Shown here: one piece after another, positions 45,158 to 54,265 of the stretch | How the letters are laid out: every line of letters starts with the position of its first letter | Numbering within the stretch: position 1 is the stretch's first letter | NCBI GenBank assembly: GCA_032027205.1 | Contig: JAVSMN010000001.1 | Span: 1-64,000 of the forward strand | Reading direction: 5' to 3' | From: Zeimonas sp032027205 | GTDB taxonomy: Bacteria > Pseudomonadota > Gammaproteobacteria > Burkholderiales > Burkholderiaceae_E | DNA: 64,000 nucleotides | Program-made: the position numbers and the translations under genes | The notes under the pieces: model-generated | Database searches by the model: none | What the model was told of the DNA's origin: nothing | What the model saw: the letters and a program-made list of their open reading frames with translations, nothing else

Positions 45158-45780
45158 CAATATTCCACCGGCAACGGATCCTGCACGCGCCACAGGTACC
45201 AGGTGGCTACCGTGCGCCACGGCCGCCACGTCTCGCCGATCTCGATCGCCTCGGCGCGCGTGATCGGGCGTCCCTCGCGGTACTGCGACGCGATGCCGCG
45301 CAGCAGGCCGATATCGTCGAGCGGATAGACGTCGGGCCGCAGCAGATTGAAGATCAGGAACATCTCGGCCGTCCAGCGCCCGATGCCGCGCACGGTGCAC
45401 AGTTCGTCGATGATCGCGTCGTCGTCGAGCAGCGGCCAGCGCGCCGGATCGACTTCGCCCGAGCGGAAATGCGCGGCGAGGTCCTTCAGGTATTCCGCCT
45501 TGCGCTGCGACAGCCCGCTGTTGCGCAGCGTGGTCATTCGCATGCGCGAGACGCGCGGCGGCACCGGACCTTGCGCACCGCAGGCGGCGACGAAACGCTC
45601 CCACACCGACTGCGCGGCCCGCACCGAGATCTGCTGGCCGACGATCGAGCGGGCGAGCGTCTGGAACGCGTCGCCGCGCGAGACGAGGTGCCCACCGCAG
45701 CGATCGATGATGCCCGCCATCGTCGCGTCGCTGTCGGCGAGCGTGGCGCAGGCCTCGTCCCAGTACGCGGGCCGGGACAT
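45157..45780 (-). CDS. DNA-3-methyladenine glycosylase, HhH-GPD family (AlkA-like)
   Basis: 207 residues. Helix-hairpin-helix-GPD fold with LCTVRGIGRWTAEMFLIFNL and the catalytic aspartate in PDVYPLDDIGLLRG. QTLARSIVGQQISVRAAQSVWERF (split) is typical of this short AlkA-like group. It removes alkylated purines in base-excision repair. Start ATG 45780 touches the stop of the upstream gene (TGATG), and its own stop touches the accA start, so the three are co-translated. Confidence 0.92.
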   Translation of the reverse strand: MSRPAYWDEACATLADSDATMAGIIDRCGGHLVSRGDAFQTLARSIVGQQISVRAAQSVWERFVAACGAQGPVPPRVSRMRMTTLRNSGLSQRKAEYLKDLAAHFRSGEVDPARWPLLDDDAIIDELCTVRGIGRWTAEMFLIFNLLRPDVYPLDDIGLLRGIASQYREGRPITRAEAIEIGETWRPWRTVATWYLWRVQDPLPVEY

Positions 45781-46799
45781 CAATGCGCCTGCAGCGGCAG
45801 GTTGAACAGCAGGTTCTGCGGCTTCATCCGCAGCACGCCCGCCTCGTCGGCGGCCAGCGCCAGGTAGACCGGCTTGCCGGCCACGCTGGGGTCCTGGTCT
45901 TCGAGCCGGTCGAAGTCGAGCCGCATCAGCAGCAGCAGGCGACGGTGCTCGTCGGGGTCGAGTCCCTCGCCGCGATACAGCTTGTCGAGCAGCACGCTCG
46001 ATTGCGCATCGAGCCCCATGTGCCAGCGCCAGCGCGGATCCTCGATCGACGAGACGCTGCTCACGCGAACGCCAACGCCGAGCAGGTGGCCGATCCAGCG
46101 CTGCAGCAGGTCGCACAGGCGCTGCGCGGCGGCGCGCCCGTGGCCGATCTCGACGGCGAAGTCGTGCTGCTCGTCGCGACCGAAATACGCGTCGGCGTTC
46201 GCCGTGTCGATGACGTCGAAGTCCACGCTGGTGCCGGTCTGCGCCTGCGCCAGCAGCCGCCCGAGGCTCCCGCGGCTTGCGCTCGAGGCGCGCGCCTCGA
46301 CGGTCTCGAGATCGGCAAGCAGCACGCGGCCATCGACGAGCGTGACACGCTGCTCGCGGAACCACAGCTCGGCCACGCGCAGCATCAGCCCGTCCTCGCA
46401 GTGGACGAGCATGTGGTGAACGATGATCTGCGCGAGCTGCTCGACGAGCAGCGGCGGCACGTCGATGCGACCGCTGCGCTGCGCGTCGGCGAAGATCGCC
46501 ACGTAGGCGGCCTGCAGGTTCGGCGCATCGAGCAGCCGATCGCGAAAGCGCAGGAACAGCCGCCAGCTGTCGCGCGCATCGCGGTCGACGATCGCATCGA
46601 GCTCGGCCTCGTCGACCTTTCGCCGCGGAGCCTCGTGCAGGTTCGCGTGCAGGGCGCGCTCGGCTGCGCACGAGCTCTCGATCGGCGCCAGCTCCGCGCG
46701 ATGCAGGTACGCGACGAGGAAGGCGTCGGAGACGCGCAGTCCGCCGTGCTCGTCGGCTTCGAGCAGCGCGAGCCCCGAGTGGACCCAGAACGGCTTCAT
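45780..46799 (-). CDS. Conserved betaproteobacterial protein, probably DUF6352
   Basis: 339 residues beginning MKPFWVHSGLALLEADEHGGLRVSDAFLVAYL (split). Soluble, with no signal peptide, membrane helix or catalytic motif that I recognise. It includes FRDRLLDAPNLQAAYVAIF and PQNLLFNLPLQAH at the C-terminus. It sits between cysS and the glycosylase gene, a placement I associate with an uncharacterised family in Burkholderiales; the DUF number is from memory. Start and stop touch the neighbours, implying an operon with the repair and accA genes. Confidence 0.72.
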   Translation of the reverse strand: MKPFWVHSGLALLEADEHGGLRVSDAFLVAYLHRAELAPIESSCAAERALHANLHEAPRRKVDEAELDAIVDRDARDSWRLFLRFRDRLLDAPNLQAAYVAIFADAQRSGRIDVPPLLVEQLAQIIVHHMLVHCEDGLMLRVAELWFREQRVTLVDGRVLLADLETVEARASSASRGSLGRLLAQAQTGTSVDFDVIDTANADAYFGRDEQHDFAVEIGHGRAAAQRLCDLLQRWIGHLLGVGVRVSSVSSIEDPRWRWHMGLDAQSSVLLDKLYRGEGLDPDEHRRLLLLMRLDFDRLEDQDPSVAGKPVYLALAADEAGVLRMKPQNLLFNLPLQAH

Positions 46800-46827
46800 C
46801 GAGCGCGGCAGGCAGGCAAGGTGCGGC

Positions 46828-48237
46828 TCACGAACGTCTCCACGTCGTGCCGCTGGCCGAATCCTCGAGCACCACGCCTTGCGCGGCGAGCTCGCCGCGA
46901 ATGCGGTCGGCGTCGGCGTAGCGCCTGGCCTTCTTCGCCTCGGCGCGCAGCGCGATCTGCGCGTCGATCGCGGCGTCGTCGAGCGTGTCGGCTCGACCGG
47001 CGGCGCGGCCGCGCAATCCGCCCTGTCGCACCTCGGCGGGGTCGCGCTGCAGCAGGCCGAGCGTGCCGCCGAGTGCACGCAGCAGGCGCTCGAGTGCGGG
47101 GCCGCGCGTGCGATTCACCTCGGCGGCGAGGTCGAACAGCACGGCAAGCGCCACCGGCGTATTGAAGTCGTCGTTCATCGCGTCGCGAAAGCGCGTCGCC
47201 CACGGATCGGACCAGTCGATCGGAACAGCGCTCGCCTCGCTCGCCTCGCTCGCCGCGCCGAGCGCGCCGTACAGGCGCAGCAGCGCCAGGCGCGCGTCGT
47301 CGAGGTGCGCATCGGAATGATTCAGCGGACTGCGATAGTGCGCGCGCAGGATGAACAGGCGCAGCACTTCGGCGTCGTACTGCTCGAGCACTTCGCGGAT
47401 CGTGAAGAAGTTGCCGAGCGACTTCGACATCTTCTCGTCGTCGACGCGCACGAAGCCGTTGTGCATCCAGTAGCGCACGAAGGTGCAGCCGAGCGCACCT
47501 TCGCTCTGCGCGATCTCGTTCTCGTGATGCGGGAACTGCAGGTCAGCGCCGCCGCCGTGGATGTCGATCGTCCTGCCCAGCAGCGAAGTCGCCATCGCCG
47601 AGCACTCGATGTGCCACCCGGGCCGCCCGTAGCCGTAGGGCGACTCCCAGCGCGCCTCCTCGGGCTCGTCGGGCTTGGCTGCCTTCCACAGCACGAAGTC
47701 GAGCGGATCGCGCTTGTCGTCGGTGACCGAAACGCGCTCGCCGGCGCGCAGGTCGTCGAGCGACTTGCCCGACAGCTTCCCGTAGCCCGGAAAGCGGCGC
47801 ACGGAGAAATCGACGTCGCCCTCGTCGGTGCGGTACGCGAGTTCCTTCTTCTCGAGCAGGTCGATCAGCCCGAGCATCTGCGGAACGAATTGCGTGGCGC
47901 GCGGCTCGTGGTCGGGACGCTGCACGCCGAGCGCATCGGCGTCATCGTGCATCGCCGCGATGAAGCGACCGGTAAGCGAGGCGATCGATTCGCCGTTCTC
48001 GACGGCGCGACGGATGATCTTGTCGTCGATGTCGGTGATGTTGCGCACGTACGTGACGCGGTAGCCGCTCGCGCGCAGCCAGCGCTGCACCATGTCGAAG
48101 ACGACGAGCACGCGCGCATGACCGACGTGGCACCAGTCGTAGACCGTCATTCCGCAGACGTACATCCGGACCTTGCCCGGCTCGAGCGGAACGAAGACTT
48201 CCTTGCTGCGCGTTAGCGAGTTGTGGATCCGGAGCAT
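46828..48237 (-). CDS. cysS: Cysteinyl-tRNA synthetase
   Basis: 469 residues. Class I synthetase signature HVGH in CGMTVYDWCHVGHARV, KMSKS in DDEKMSKSLGNFFTIRE, and the zinc site with C28 and the GWHIECSAMA segment plus HHENE. It charges tRNA-Cys. The C-terminal DALR helix region (~350-410) is followed by a LRAEAKKARRYADADRIRGEL (split) tail typical of the family. Confidence 0.98.
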   Translation of the reverse strand: MLRIHNSLTRSKEVFVPLEPGKVRMYVCGMTVYDWCHVGHARVLVVFDMVQRWLRASGYRVTYVRNITDIDDKIIRRAVENGESIASLTGRFIAAMHDDADALGVQRPDHEPRATQFVPQMLGLIDLLEKKELAYRTDEGDVDFSVRRFPGYGKLSGKSLDDLRAGERVSVTDDKRDPLDFVLWKAAKPDEPEEARWESPYGYGRPGWHIECSAMATSLLGRTIDIHGGGADLQFPHHENEIAQSEGALGCTFVRYWMHNGFVRVDDEKMSKSLGNFFTIREVLEQYDAEVLRLFILRAHYRSPLNHSDAHLDDARLALLRLYGALGAASEASEASAVPIDWSDPWATRFRDAMNDDFNTPVALAVLFDLAAEVNRTRGPALERLLRALGGTLGLLQRDPAEVRQGGLRGRAAGRADTLDDAAIDAQIALRAEAKKARRYADADRIRGELAAQGVVLEDSASGTTWRRS

Positions 48238-48336
48238 GAAGCGGGGGCACCGACCGGAAAGAACCGATGCAAAGAGCCGACGGCATGCGAGCGGACGGCG
48301 CCCGGCGCCGCAGCTTCGATTGGCTAGAATGCCGGG

Positions 48337-49017
48337 ATGCGATCGAGTATATCAGCAGCATTGCCCGCCATTGGCGCGGCCTGCATCGCCCTCGGCTCGG
48401 TCGTAGCGGCGCCGACGCAGGCGCAGACGAACCCGGTGCCGCGCTCGGGTCCAGCCACCGAGACACCGTCGCCGCGCGCGGCCAGCGAAGCGTTGACGCG
48501 CGCCCGCGAGCTGCTCGCGCAGAACCGGCGCGACGAAGCGCTGGCGGCGCTCGACAAGGCACTCGAGATCTCGCCGGCCGATGCGCAACTGCGCTTCCAG
48601 CGCGGCGTGCTGCTCGCGCAGATGGGTCGCACCGACGACGCGATCGAGGTGTTCACCGAGCTCACGCGCGAGTTCCCCGAGTTGCCCGAGCCGTACAACA
48701 ACCTCGCCGCCTTGCGTGCGCAGCGCGGCGAGCTGGACCAGGCGCGCGACGCGCTCGAAGGCGCGCTGCGCGCGCTGCCCTCGTACTCGCTGGCGCGCGA
48801 GAACCTCGGCGACGTGCAGCTTCGGCTGGCCGAGCGCTCGTACCAGCGCGCGATCGACGCCGACGCCGGCAACCGCGCGGCGCGCGAGAAGCTCGATCGC
48901 ACTCGCGAGTTGATCGCCCGACTGGCCGCGCCGGCCAGCGCGTCCGGCGCGGCCACCGAAAGCAAGCAGGCGACGTCCGCCGCGCCTGCATCGACGCAGG
49001 CGACCCCGTCGCACTGA
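48337..49017 (+). CDS. Periplasmic TPR-repeat protein
   Basis: 226 residues: signal peptide (~1-30, ending APTQAQ), three tetratricopeptide repeats (~48-165; LLAQNRRDEALAALDKALEI, GRTDDAIEVFTELTREFP, GELDQARDALEGALRALP) and a low-complexity Ala/Ser/Thr tail. A protein-protein interaction module of unknown partner. It is the first gene of a plus-strand group with a periplasmic peptidylprolyl isomerase and lpxH. A TAGAAT -10 lies 7 nt before the ATG, so the mRNA may be almost leaderless. Confidence 0.85.
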   Translation: MRSSISAALPAIGAACIALGSVVAAPTQAQTNPVPRSGPATETPSPRAASEALTRARELLAQNRRDEALAALDKALEISPADAQLRFQRGVLLAQMGRTDDAIEVFTELTREFPELPEPYNNLAALRAQRGELDQARDALEGALRALPSYSLARENLGDVQLRLAERSYQRAIDADAGNRAAREKLDRTRELIARLAAPASASGAATESKQATSAAPASTQATPSH

Positions 49018-49081
49018 AGCGGCACTGCGCGCCGGCTCTCCCTCCCCCTTCCCCTTCTCTTTCTTCCCGGAGCAACCCACG

Positions 49082-49678
49082 ATGTTCAGGAAACTGCCGC
49101 TGATCGGCGCCCTCGTTCTCGCGCTGAACGCGCTGCCCGACGGCGCGAACGCCGCCGCCAACCCGCAGGTGCGCGTCGCCACGACGATGGGCGAATTCGT
49201 CATCGAGTTGTATCCGGAGAAGGCGCCGGTCACGGTCGCCAACTTCCTGCAATACGTCGACGACGGCTTCTACGCCGGAACGATCTTTCATCGCGTCATC
49301 GGCGGCTTCATGATCCAGGGCGGCGGCTTCGACGCCGGCCTGTACCAGGGTGCGATGCAGCCGAAGAAGACCCGCGCGCCGATCGCGCTCGAGTCGAAGA
49401 ACGGCCTGAAGAACGACCGCGGCTGGGTCGCGATGGCGCGCACCGGCGACCCGAACTCGGCGACCGCGCAGTTCTTCGTGAACGTGGTCGACAACGCCAA
49501 CCTGAACCACCCGCAGCCCGATGGCAACGGCTATGCGGTGTTCGGCCAGGTCGTCAGCGGCATGGACGTCGTCGACAAGATCCGCGCGGTGCCGACCACC
49601 TCGATGGGTCCATATCGCGACGTGCCGGCCACGGCCGTCGTCATCGAGTCGATGCAGCGCGTTGGCGCGAAAGGCTGA
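49082..49678 (+). CDS. ppiA: Periplasmic cyclophilin-type peptidylprolyl isomerase
   Basis: 198 residues: signal peptide (~1-25, ending ANAA) and a cyclophilin domain with TTMGEFVIELYPEKAPVTVANFL, IFHRVIGGFMIQGGGF (catalytic R and Q), and TAQFFVNVVDNANLNH. It speeds proline isomerisation of exported proteins. Start ATG 49082, after a CCCGGAGC ribosome site. The 3' end lies within a tandem repeat (49665-49738). Confidence 0.93.
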   Translation: MFRKLPLIGALVLALNALPDGANAAANPQVRVATTMGEFVIELYPEKAPVTVANFLQYVDDGFYAGTIFHRVIGGFMIQGGGFDAGLYQGAMQPKKTRAPIALESKNGLKNDRGWVAMARTGDPNSATAQFFVNVVDNANLNHPQPDGNGYAVFGQVVSGMDVVDKIRAVPTTSMGPYRDVPATAVVIESMQRVGAKG

Positions 49679-49738
49679 GCGCGGGCGCGAAAAGGCCGAG
49701 CGCGGGCGCGAAAGGCTGAGCGCGGGCGCGAAAGGCAG
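49665..49738 (+). repeat. Tandem repeat at the ppiA stop codon, about 20 bp x 3.5
   Basis: The unit GGCGCGAAAGGCTGAGCGCG occurs at 49665, about 49684, 49705 and, in part, 49725, with one copy carrying AAAAGGCCGAG. The first copy contains the ppiA stop codon (TGA), so the extra copies repeat the gene's last residues beyond the stop. Likely made by slipped replication. Confidence 0.85.
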
Positions 49739-49747
49739 ATCTCGCGC

Positions 49748-50602
49748 ATGCAAAAGAGCGAGCGCGCAGGCGCCGCGCACGGAATGATCGAGATCGGCCG
49801 GAATCCCGCCGACGTCGCGCTGTTCGCCTCGGACATGCACCTGGGCGAACATGACGCGGCAACCGCGGCGCAATTCCTTGCCGCCTTCAATCGCGCCGCG
49901 GGCCCGGCCACGCACGTGTTCCTGCTCGGCGACCTGTTCGAAGCGTGGGCCGGCGACGACCAGCCCGACACCGTCGCCTCCGACTTCATCGAGTGCCTGC
50001 GCCGACTCGTCGCACGAGGCACGGCGGTCTTCGTCGTGCGCGGCAATCGCGACTTCCTGCTCGACGTGCCGCTGCGCGGAACGACGAACGCACCGTCGTT
50101 CTCGCAACGCAGCGGCGCGACGCTGCTGGACGATCCGAGCGTGCTGCGCCTGTTCGGACGCACGGTGCTGCTCGCGCACGGCGATGCGCTGTGCACCGGT
50201 GACGTCGAGTACCAGCGGGCTCGCGCGATCGTGCGTAGCCGCGACTGGCAAGCCGACTTCCTCGCGCGCCCGCTCGACGAGCGCATGGCCATCGCGCGCC
50301 AGTTGCGCGACGCGAGCCGTAGCGTGCAGGCGGCGCGCGCGCTCGAAGGCGGCGTACCGGGCGACGTCGACGAAGCCGCCGTCGTGGCGGCGCTGCGCGA
50401 CGCCGACGCGCAGACGCTGGTGCACGGGCACACGCACCGGCCCGCGCTTCATCATCACGAAGTCGACGGAACGATGCGCGAACGCTGGGTGCTGTCGGAC
50501 TGGCACGCCGGACACGACGACGAGCCGGCGCGCGGCGCTTTCCTGCGCGTGGACCGCGACGGCTGGCGAACGCTGCGCGAAGGAGACGCGAACGCGGGCT
50601 GA
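49748..50602 (+). CDS. lpxH: UDP-2,3-diacylglucosamine diphosphatase
   Basis: 284 residues. Metallophosphoesterase motifs in order: FASDMHLG (DxH), HVFLLGDLFEAWAGDD (GDxFE), VRGNRDFLL (GNRD), LLAHGDALCTGD and VHGHTHRP (GHTH), as in LpxH. It hydrolyses UDP-2,3-diacylglucosamine to lipid X in lipid A synthesis at the inner membrane face. Start uncertain: ATG 49748, or ATG 49784 (MIEIGRN), which is closer to the usual N-terminus. Confidence 0.95.
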   Translation: MQKSERAGAAHGMIEIGRNPADVALFASDMHLGEHDAATAAQFLAAFNRAAGPATHVFLLGDLFEAWAGDDQPDTVASDFIECLRRLVARGTAVFVVRGNRDFLLDVPLRGTTNAPSFSQRSGATLLDDPSVLRLFGRTVLLAHGDALCTGDVEYQRARAIVRSRDWQADFLARPLDERMAIARQLRDASRSVQAARALEGGVPGDVDEAAVVAALRDADAQTLVHGHTHRPALHHHEVDGTMRERWVLSDWHAGHDDEPARGAFLRVDRDGWRTLREGDANAG

Positions 50603-50679
50603 GCGGGCCGCCCCGCAGCCTGGGCACGCGGTTGCGCGCCCTCGATTGCGTGCCGGCGGTTAGGTGCCCGCGGTTACTG

Positions 50680-51423
50680 CTACTCCACCATCCGATTCAA
50701 CGCGCCGATGTCCAGCGGCTCGCCGTGGTCGCAGACGTCGGCGCCCATGCGCGCAAGGCACGCCTGCAGCTGCTCGATGAGGCGATCCTGCTCCGCGACG
50801 TGGTCGATCAGCATGTGCAGCGCGAGCGACAATGGATCGTCGCCGCCCTGCGTGAGCGCATAGGCCGAGAAGCCCATCTTCGCCGCCTGCGCCTCGCGGC
50901 GCCGGTCGGCGTCCTCGACGATCATGCGCGCCGGAATGCCCAGCGCGGTGGCGCCCGCCGGCACTTCCTTGATCACGACCGAATTCGAGCCGACGCGCGC
51001 GCCGTCGCCGACGGTGAACGGGCCCAGCACCTTCGCGCCGGCGCCGACGATCACCTCGCGCCCTAGCGTCGGGTGCCGCTTGCCGCGCGCGAGCGAGGTG
51101 CCGCCCAGCGTGACCCCCTGGTAGATCGTGCAGTCGTCGCCGATCTCGGCCGTCTCGCCGATCACCACGCCCATGCCGTGGTCGATGAACACGCGCCGGC
51201 CGATGCGCGCGCCGGGATGGATCTCGACGCCGGTGAGCCAGCGCGAGAGGTGCGAGACGAGGCGACCCAGCGTGCGAAAGCCGGCATTCCACAGCGCATG
51301 CGCGCCCCGGTGCAGCCACAGCGCATGCAGACCCGGATAGCACAGCACCACTTCGAGCGCCGAACGCGCAGCGGGATCCTTCCCCTGCACCGCGGCGACG
51401 TCTTCCCGCATTCGCGCGAGCAT
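50680..51423 (-). CDS. cysE: Serine O-acetyltransferase
   Basis: 247 residues. Left-handed beta-helix from hexapeptide repeats: IHPGARIGRRVFIDHGMGVVIGETAEIGDDCTIYQGVTLG (split), GKRHPTLG and GAGAKVLGPFTVGDGARVGSNSVV. It makes O-acetylserine for cysteine synthesis. The N-terminal part is short (about 35 residues before VVLCYPGLHALWLHRGAH), as in the short CysE form of many betaproteobacteria. Start ATG 51423. Same strand as trmJ but 92 bp apart. Confidence 0.95.
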   Translation of the reverse strand: MLARMREDVAAVQGKDPAARSALEVVLCYPGLHALWLHRGAHALWNAGFRTLGRLVSHLSRWLTGVEIHPGARIGRRVFIDHGMGVVIGETAEIGDDCTIYQGVTLGGTSLARGKRHPTLGREVIVGAGAKVLGPFTVGDGARVGSNSVVIKEVPAGATALGIPARMIVEDADRRREAQAAKMGFSAYALTQGGDDPLSLALHMLIDHVAEQDRLIEQLQACLARMGADVCDHGEPLDIGALNRMVE

Positions 51424-51515
51424 CTCGCACCCTCTCCAATGGCTCCCGAGCCGCGGCGTCGCCCGCAGCGACGAGGCCGGAAGGCGAGGCGCCGAAGGCC
51501 CCGCAAAGGTCAAGT

Positions 51516-52358
51516 TTATTCGGATTCGGCCCCGTTCGACGCGGCCGGCGAATGTGCGTGCCCGGGCTCGGACGCGGCGTACGGGTTCACGCACGCCTTC
51601 TCGATCTGGGTGCAGACGCCGCGCAACAGCTCGACTTCCTCGACCTCGAGCCGCGTGCGCGAGAACAGGCGGCGCAGGCGCGGCATCAGTTTCTTCGGAT
51701 GACGCGGGTCGAGAAAGCCGATGCGCACCAGCGCGCGCTCCAGGTGGGCGTGCAGCGCCTCGATCTGCTCGTGCGCCGCGAAGCGCGCATCGGAGGCGGG
51801 AGTCGGCGCCGGCGCATGCAGGCGCTCGTGCGCGCGCAGGCAGTACGCGACGATCTGCACCGCCTGCGCGAGATTCAGCGACGCATAGTCGGTGCCGCCC
51901 GGAATGCTGCAAACGCGCTGGCACAGCCCCACCGACTCGATCGACAGTCCGTTGCGCTCGGCACCGAAAACGAAAGCGACGCGCGCCGATGCATCGGCGT
52001 TTGCCTCGTCGAACGCGAGGGCGGCGACCTCCTCGGGCGGCTGCGGCACCGGGCCGAACTCGCGCGTGTCGGCGCTGACCGCGACCGCCAGGCTGCACGG
52101 GGCGAGCGCCTGCGCGAGCGACTCGACTACCTGGGCATGCTCCAGCACGTCGAGCGCGCCGCTCGCGCGCGCGACGGCTTCCGGATGCCTGGCAATGCGC
52201 TCGCTGCGCGGTGTGACGAGCACGAGCTCGCGCAGCCCCATCACGCGCATTGCGCGCGCGGCGGCGCCGACGTTGCCCGGATGGCTCGTACCGACGAGGA
52301 CGAATCGAACGCGCGCCAACCATGGCGGAGCGGGCGCGTGGAGAGTGCTCAGTGCCAT
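51516..52358 (-). CDS. trmJ: tRNA (cytidine/uridine-2'-O-)-methyltransferase TrmJ
   Basis: 280 residues of the SPOUT superfamily. FVLVGTSHPGNVGAAARAMRVMGL at the N-terminus, FVFGAERNGLS in motif 2, and the knot segment CSIPGGTDYASLNLAQAVQIVAY. It methylates position 32 of tRNA. The ATG at 52358 is used; a TTG at 52367 would add three residues. The C-terminal extension (RLFSRTRLEVEEVELLRGVC) is family-typical. Divergent from suhB. Confidence 0.93.
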   Translation of the reverse strand: MALSTLHAPAPPWLARVRFVLVGTSHPGNVGAAARAMRVMGLRELVLVTPRSERIARHPEAVARASGALDVLEHAQVVESLAQALAPCSLAVAVSADTREFGPVPQPPEEVAALAFDEANADASARVAFVFGAERNGLSIESVGLCQRVCSIPGGTDYASLNLAQAVQIVAYCLRAHERLHAPAPTPASDARFAAHEQIEALHAHLERALVRIGFLDPRHPKKLMPRLRRLFSRTRLEVEEVELLRGVCTQIEKACVNPYAASEPGHAHSPAASNGAESE

Positions 52359-52396
52359 CCCGTACAATTGAGAGTTACACGCAAGGCCTCGTTCCG

Positions 52397-53227
52397 ATGC
52401 ATCCGATGCTCAATGTCGCGGTTCGTGCGGCTCGCCGCGCGGCGCGAATCATCAATCGTGCGAGCCTCGATCTCGACTCCCTCGCCATCGCGCGCAAGCA
52501 GCGCAACGACTTCGTCACCGAGGTCGATCACGCGTCGGAAAAGGCGATCATCGAGACGCTGCTCGGCGCCTATCCCGATCATACGATCCTCGGCGAGGAA
52601 TCCGGCCACCTGGTGCGCGGCGAAAAAGGACCGGGCGGCCGCGCGATCGAGCGCGACGAGAACGTGTGGATCATCGATCCGCTCGACGGCACGACGAACT
52701 TCATCCACGGTCTGCCGCAATACGCGATCTCGATCGCGCTGATGCAGCGCGGACAGGTCACGCAGGCCGTCGTCTACGACCCGAACCGCGACGAGCTCTT
52801 CACCGCCACGCGCGGCGCCGGCGCTTTCATGAACGACCGGCGCATCCGCGTCTCGAAGCGACAGAGGCTCGAAGAAGCGCTGATCGGCACCGGGTTCCCC
52901 TACCGCAAGCTCGATCGTCTCGACGAGTACCTGGCAATCTTTCGCAGCCTCACCGAGCGCGCCGGCGGCATCCGCCGCCCGGGTGCGGCAACGCTCGATC
53001 TCGCCTACGTCGCCTGCGGGCGTTTCGACGCCTTCTTCGAGATGGGCCTGAGCCCGTGGGACGTCGCCGCCGGCAGCCTGCTCATCTCCGAGGCGGGCGG
53101 GCTGATCGGAGACTTCGGCGGCGAGCCCGATTATCTGTTCTCCGAGCGCGTCGTCGCCGGCGCGCCGAAGGTGTTCGGCGCGATGATCAGCGTGCTTCGA
53201 CCAGCGAATTCGCACCCGCGTCCCTGA
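52397..53227 (+). CDS. suhB: Inositol-1-monophosphatase family protein
   Basis: 276 residues. Metal-binding motifs: ILGEESG (~70), WIIDPLDGTTNFIHGLPQYAI and GLSPWDVAAGSLLISEAGG. It hydrolyses inositol phosphates and in bacteria also acts as an rRNA transcription antitermination factor. TACAAT (52363-52368) is a plausible -10 in the short divergent gap with trmJ. The stop lies inside a 15-bp direct repeat. Confidence 0.95.
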   Translation: MHPMLNVAVRAARRAARIINRASLDLDSLAIARKQRNDFVTEVDHASEKAIIETLLGAYPDHTILGEESGHLVRGEKGPGGRAIERDENVWIIDPLDGTTNFIHGLPQYAISIALMQRGQVTQAVVYDPNRDELFTATRGAGAFMNDRRIRVSKRQRLEEALIGTGFPYRKLDRLDEYLAIFRSLTERAGGIRRPGAATLDLAYVACGRFDAFFEMGLSPWDVAAGSLLISEAGGLIGDFGGEPDYLFSERVVAGAPKVFGAMISVLRPANSHPRP

Positions 53228-53282
53228 AGCGCGCGTCCCTGAAGCGCGCTCGGTCACCGCGCGTTGCGTCGCCCCCTGCAGC

Positions 53283-54251
53283 TCACGCCGCCGAGGCCTT
53301 CGCATCGAGCCAGGCCTCGAGCCCAGCCGCGTTGAGCTGGATATCGAGATCGAACAGCGCGAGCAGCGCGTCGTGCCCCAGTGGCCAGCGCTGCCGTTGT
53401 GCTTCGTCGAGCACCATCGCGCGTACGCCTTCGCGCAACCGCTGCGAGCGCCGCTCGCCGGCCGCGCCGTCGAGCTCGCAGTCGAGCGCGAGTTGCGCAT
53501 GCGCCTCGATCAGTCGATGCAGGTTCTCGCCGCAGCGCTGCACGTCGCGCACCTGGCCGAAATGCGTGACGTACACGGCACCGGGCCGACGCGCGAGCAT
53601 CCGGTCGATCGACGCGTGCAGCGCCGGCGGATCGAACTGCACCGGCGTCGTCGACGGAAAGATCGCCGGTCGACCGTCGACGTCGAGCTCGCGGTACGAC
53701 AGACCGAAGGTGTCGCCGCCGAACACGTGCCCCGAACGCTCGTCGACGATGCACACGTGGTGCCGCGCGTGCCCGGGCGTGTCGAGGAACTCGAAGCGTC
53801 GGCCGTTCAGCGAGACGCTCGCGCCGTCGGGGGTCTCGACGATGCGATCGGCCGGCACCGGCACGATCTGGCCGTACATGCGCTGCGCTTCGGCAGCACC
53901 GTAGACGTCGATCGTGCCGGCAACCAGGCGCGTGGGATCGATCATGTGGCGCGCGCCGCGCGGATGCACGGTGAGCCGCGCGTTCGGGAACTGTTGCATG
54001 TACGAGCCCGCGCCGCCCGCGTGATCGAGGTGCACGTGCGTGAGCAGCACCCAGTCGACGTCAACCGACGACAGGCCCTTGGCAGCGAGCGCGGACAACA
54101 CCTTCGGCAGCGACGCATTCGACGCGGTGTCGACGAGCGCCGCCCGGCCGCCCTCGACGACCAGGTGCACGGCATCGAGCATCGGACGCTCGAAGCCGGA
54201 GTCGATGGCGGTGATGCCGTTTTCGTAGTCGATGAAGGCCGGATGGGTCAT
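53283..54251 (-). CDS. MBL-fold metallo-hydrolase (lactonase/glyoxalase II-like)
   Basis: 322 residues. Metallo-beta-lactamase motif LLTHVHLDHAGGAG (HxHxDH), a third histidine in DTPGHARHHVCI and an Asp in VFGGDTFGLSYREL. The C-terminal ~90 residues form a helical extension. Substrate unknown; a thioester, lactone or similar ester. The ATG at 54251 is followed by an early MTHPAFIDYENGITAID. It is 14 bp below the NUDIX gene on the same strand, so probably in one operon. Confidence 0.88.
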   Translation of the reverse strand: MTHPAFIDYENGITAIDSGFERPMLDAVHLVVEGGRAALVDTASNASLPKVLSALAAKGLSSVDVDWVLLTHVHLDHAGGAGSYMQQFPNARLTVHPRGARHMIDPTRLVAGTIDVYGAAEAQRMYGQIVPVPADRIVETPDGASVSLNGRRFEFLDTPGHARHHVCIVDERSGHVFGGDTFGLSYRELDVDGRPAIFPSTTPVQFDPPALHASIDRMLARRPGAVYVTHFGQVRDVQRCGENLHRLIEAHAQLALDCELDGAAGERRSQRLREGVRAMVLDEAQRQRWPLGHDALLALFDLDIQLNAAGLEAWLDAKASAA

Positions 54252-54265
54252 GGTCGGGTCGGGGC

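Noticed and set aside
49665..49738. Tandem repeat considered as a CRISPR array
   Set aside because: Units are directly adjacent with no unique spacers, there are fewer than four full copies, and no cas genes are present.
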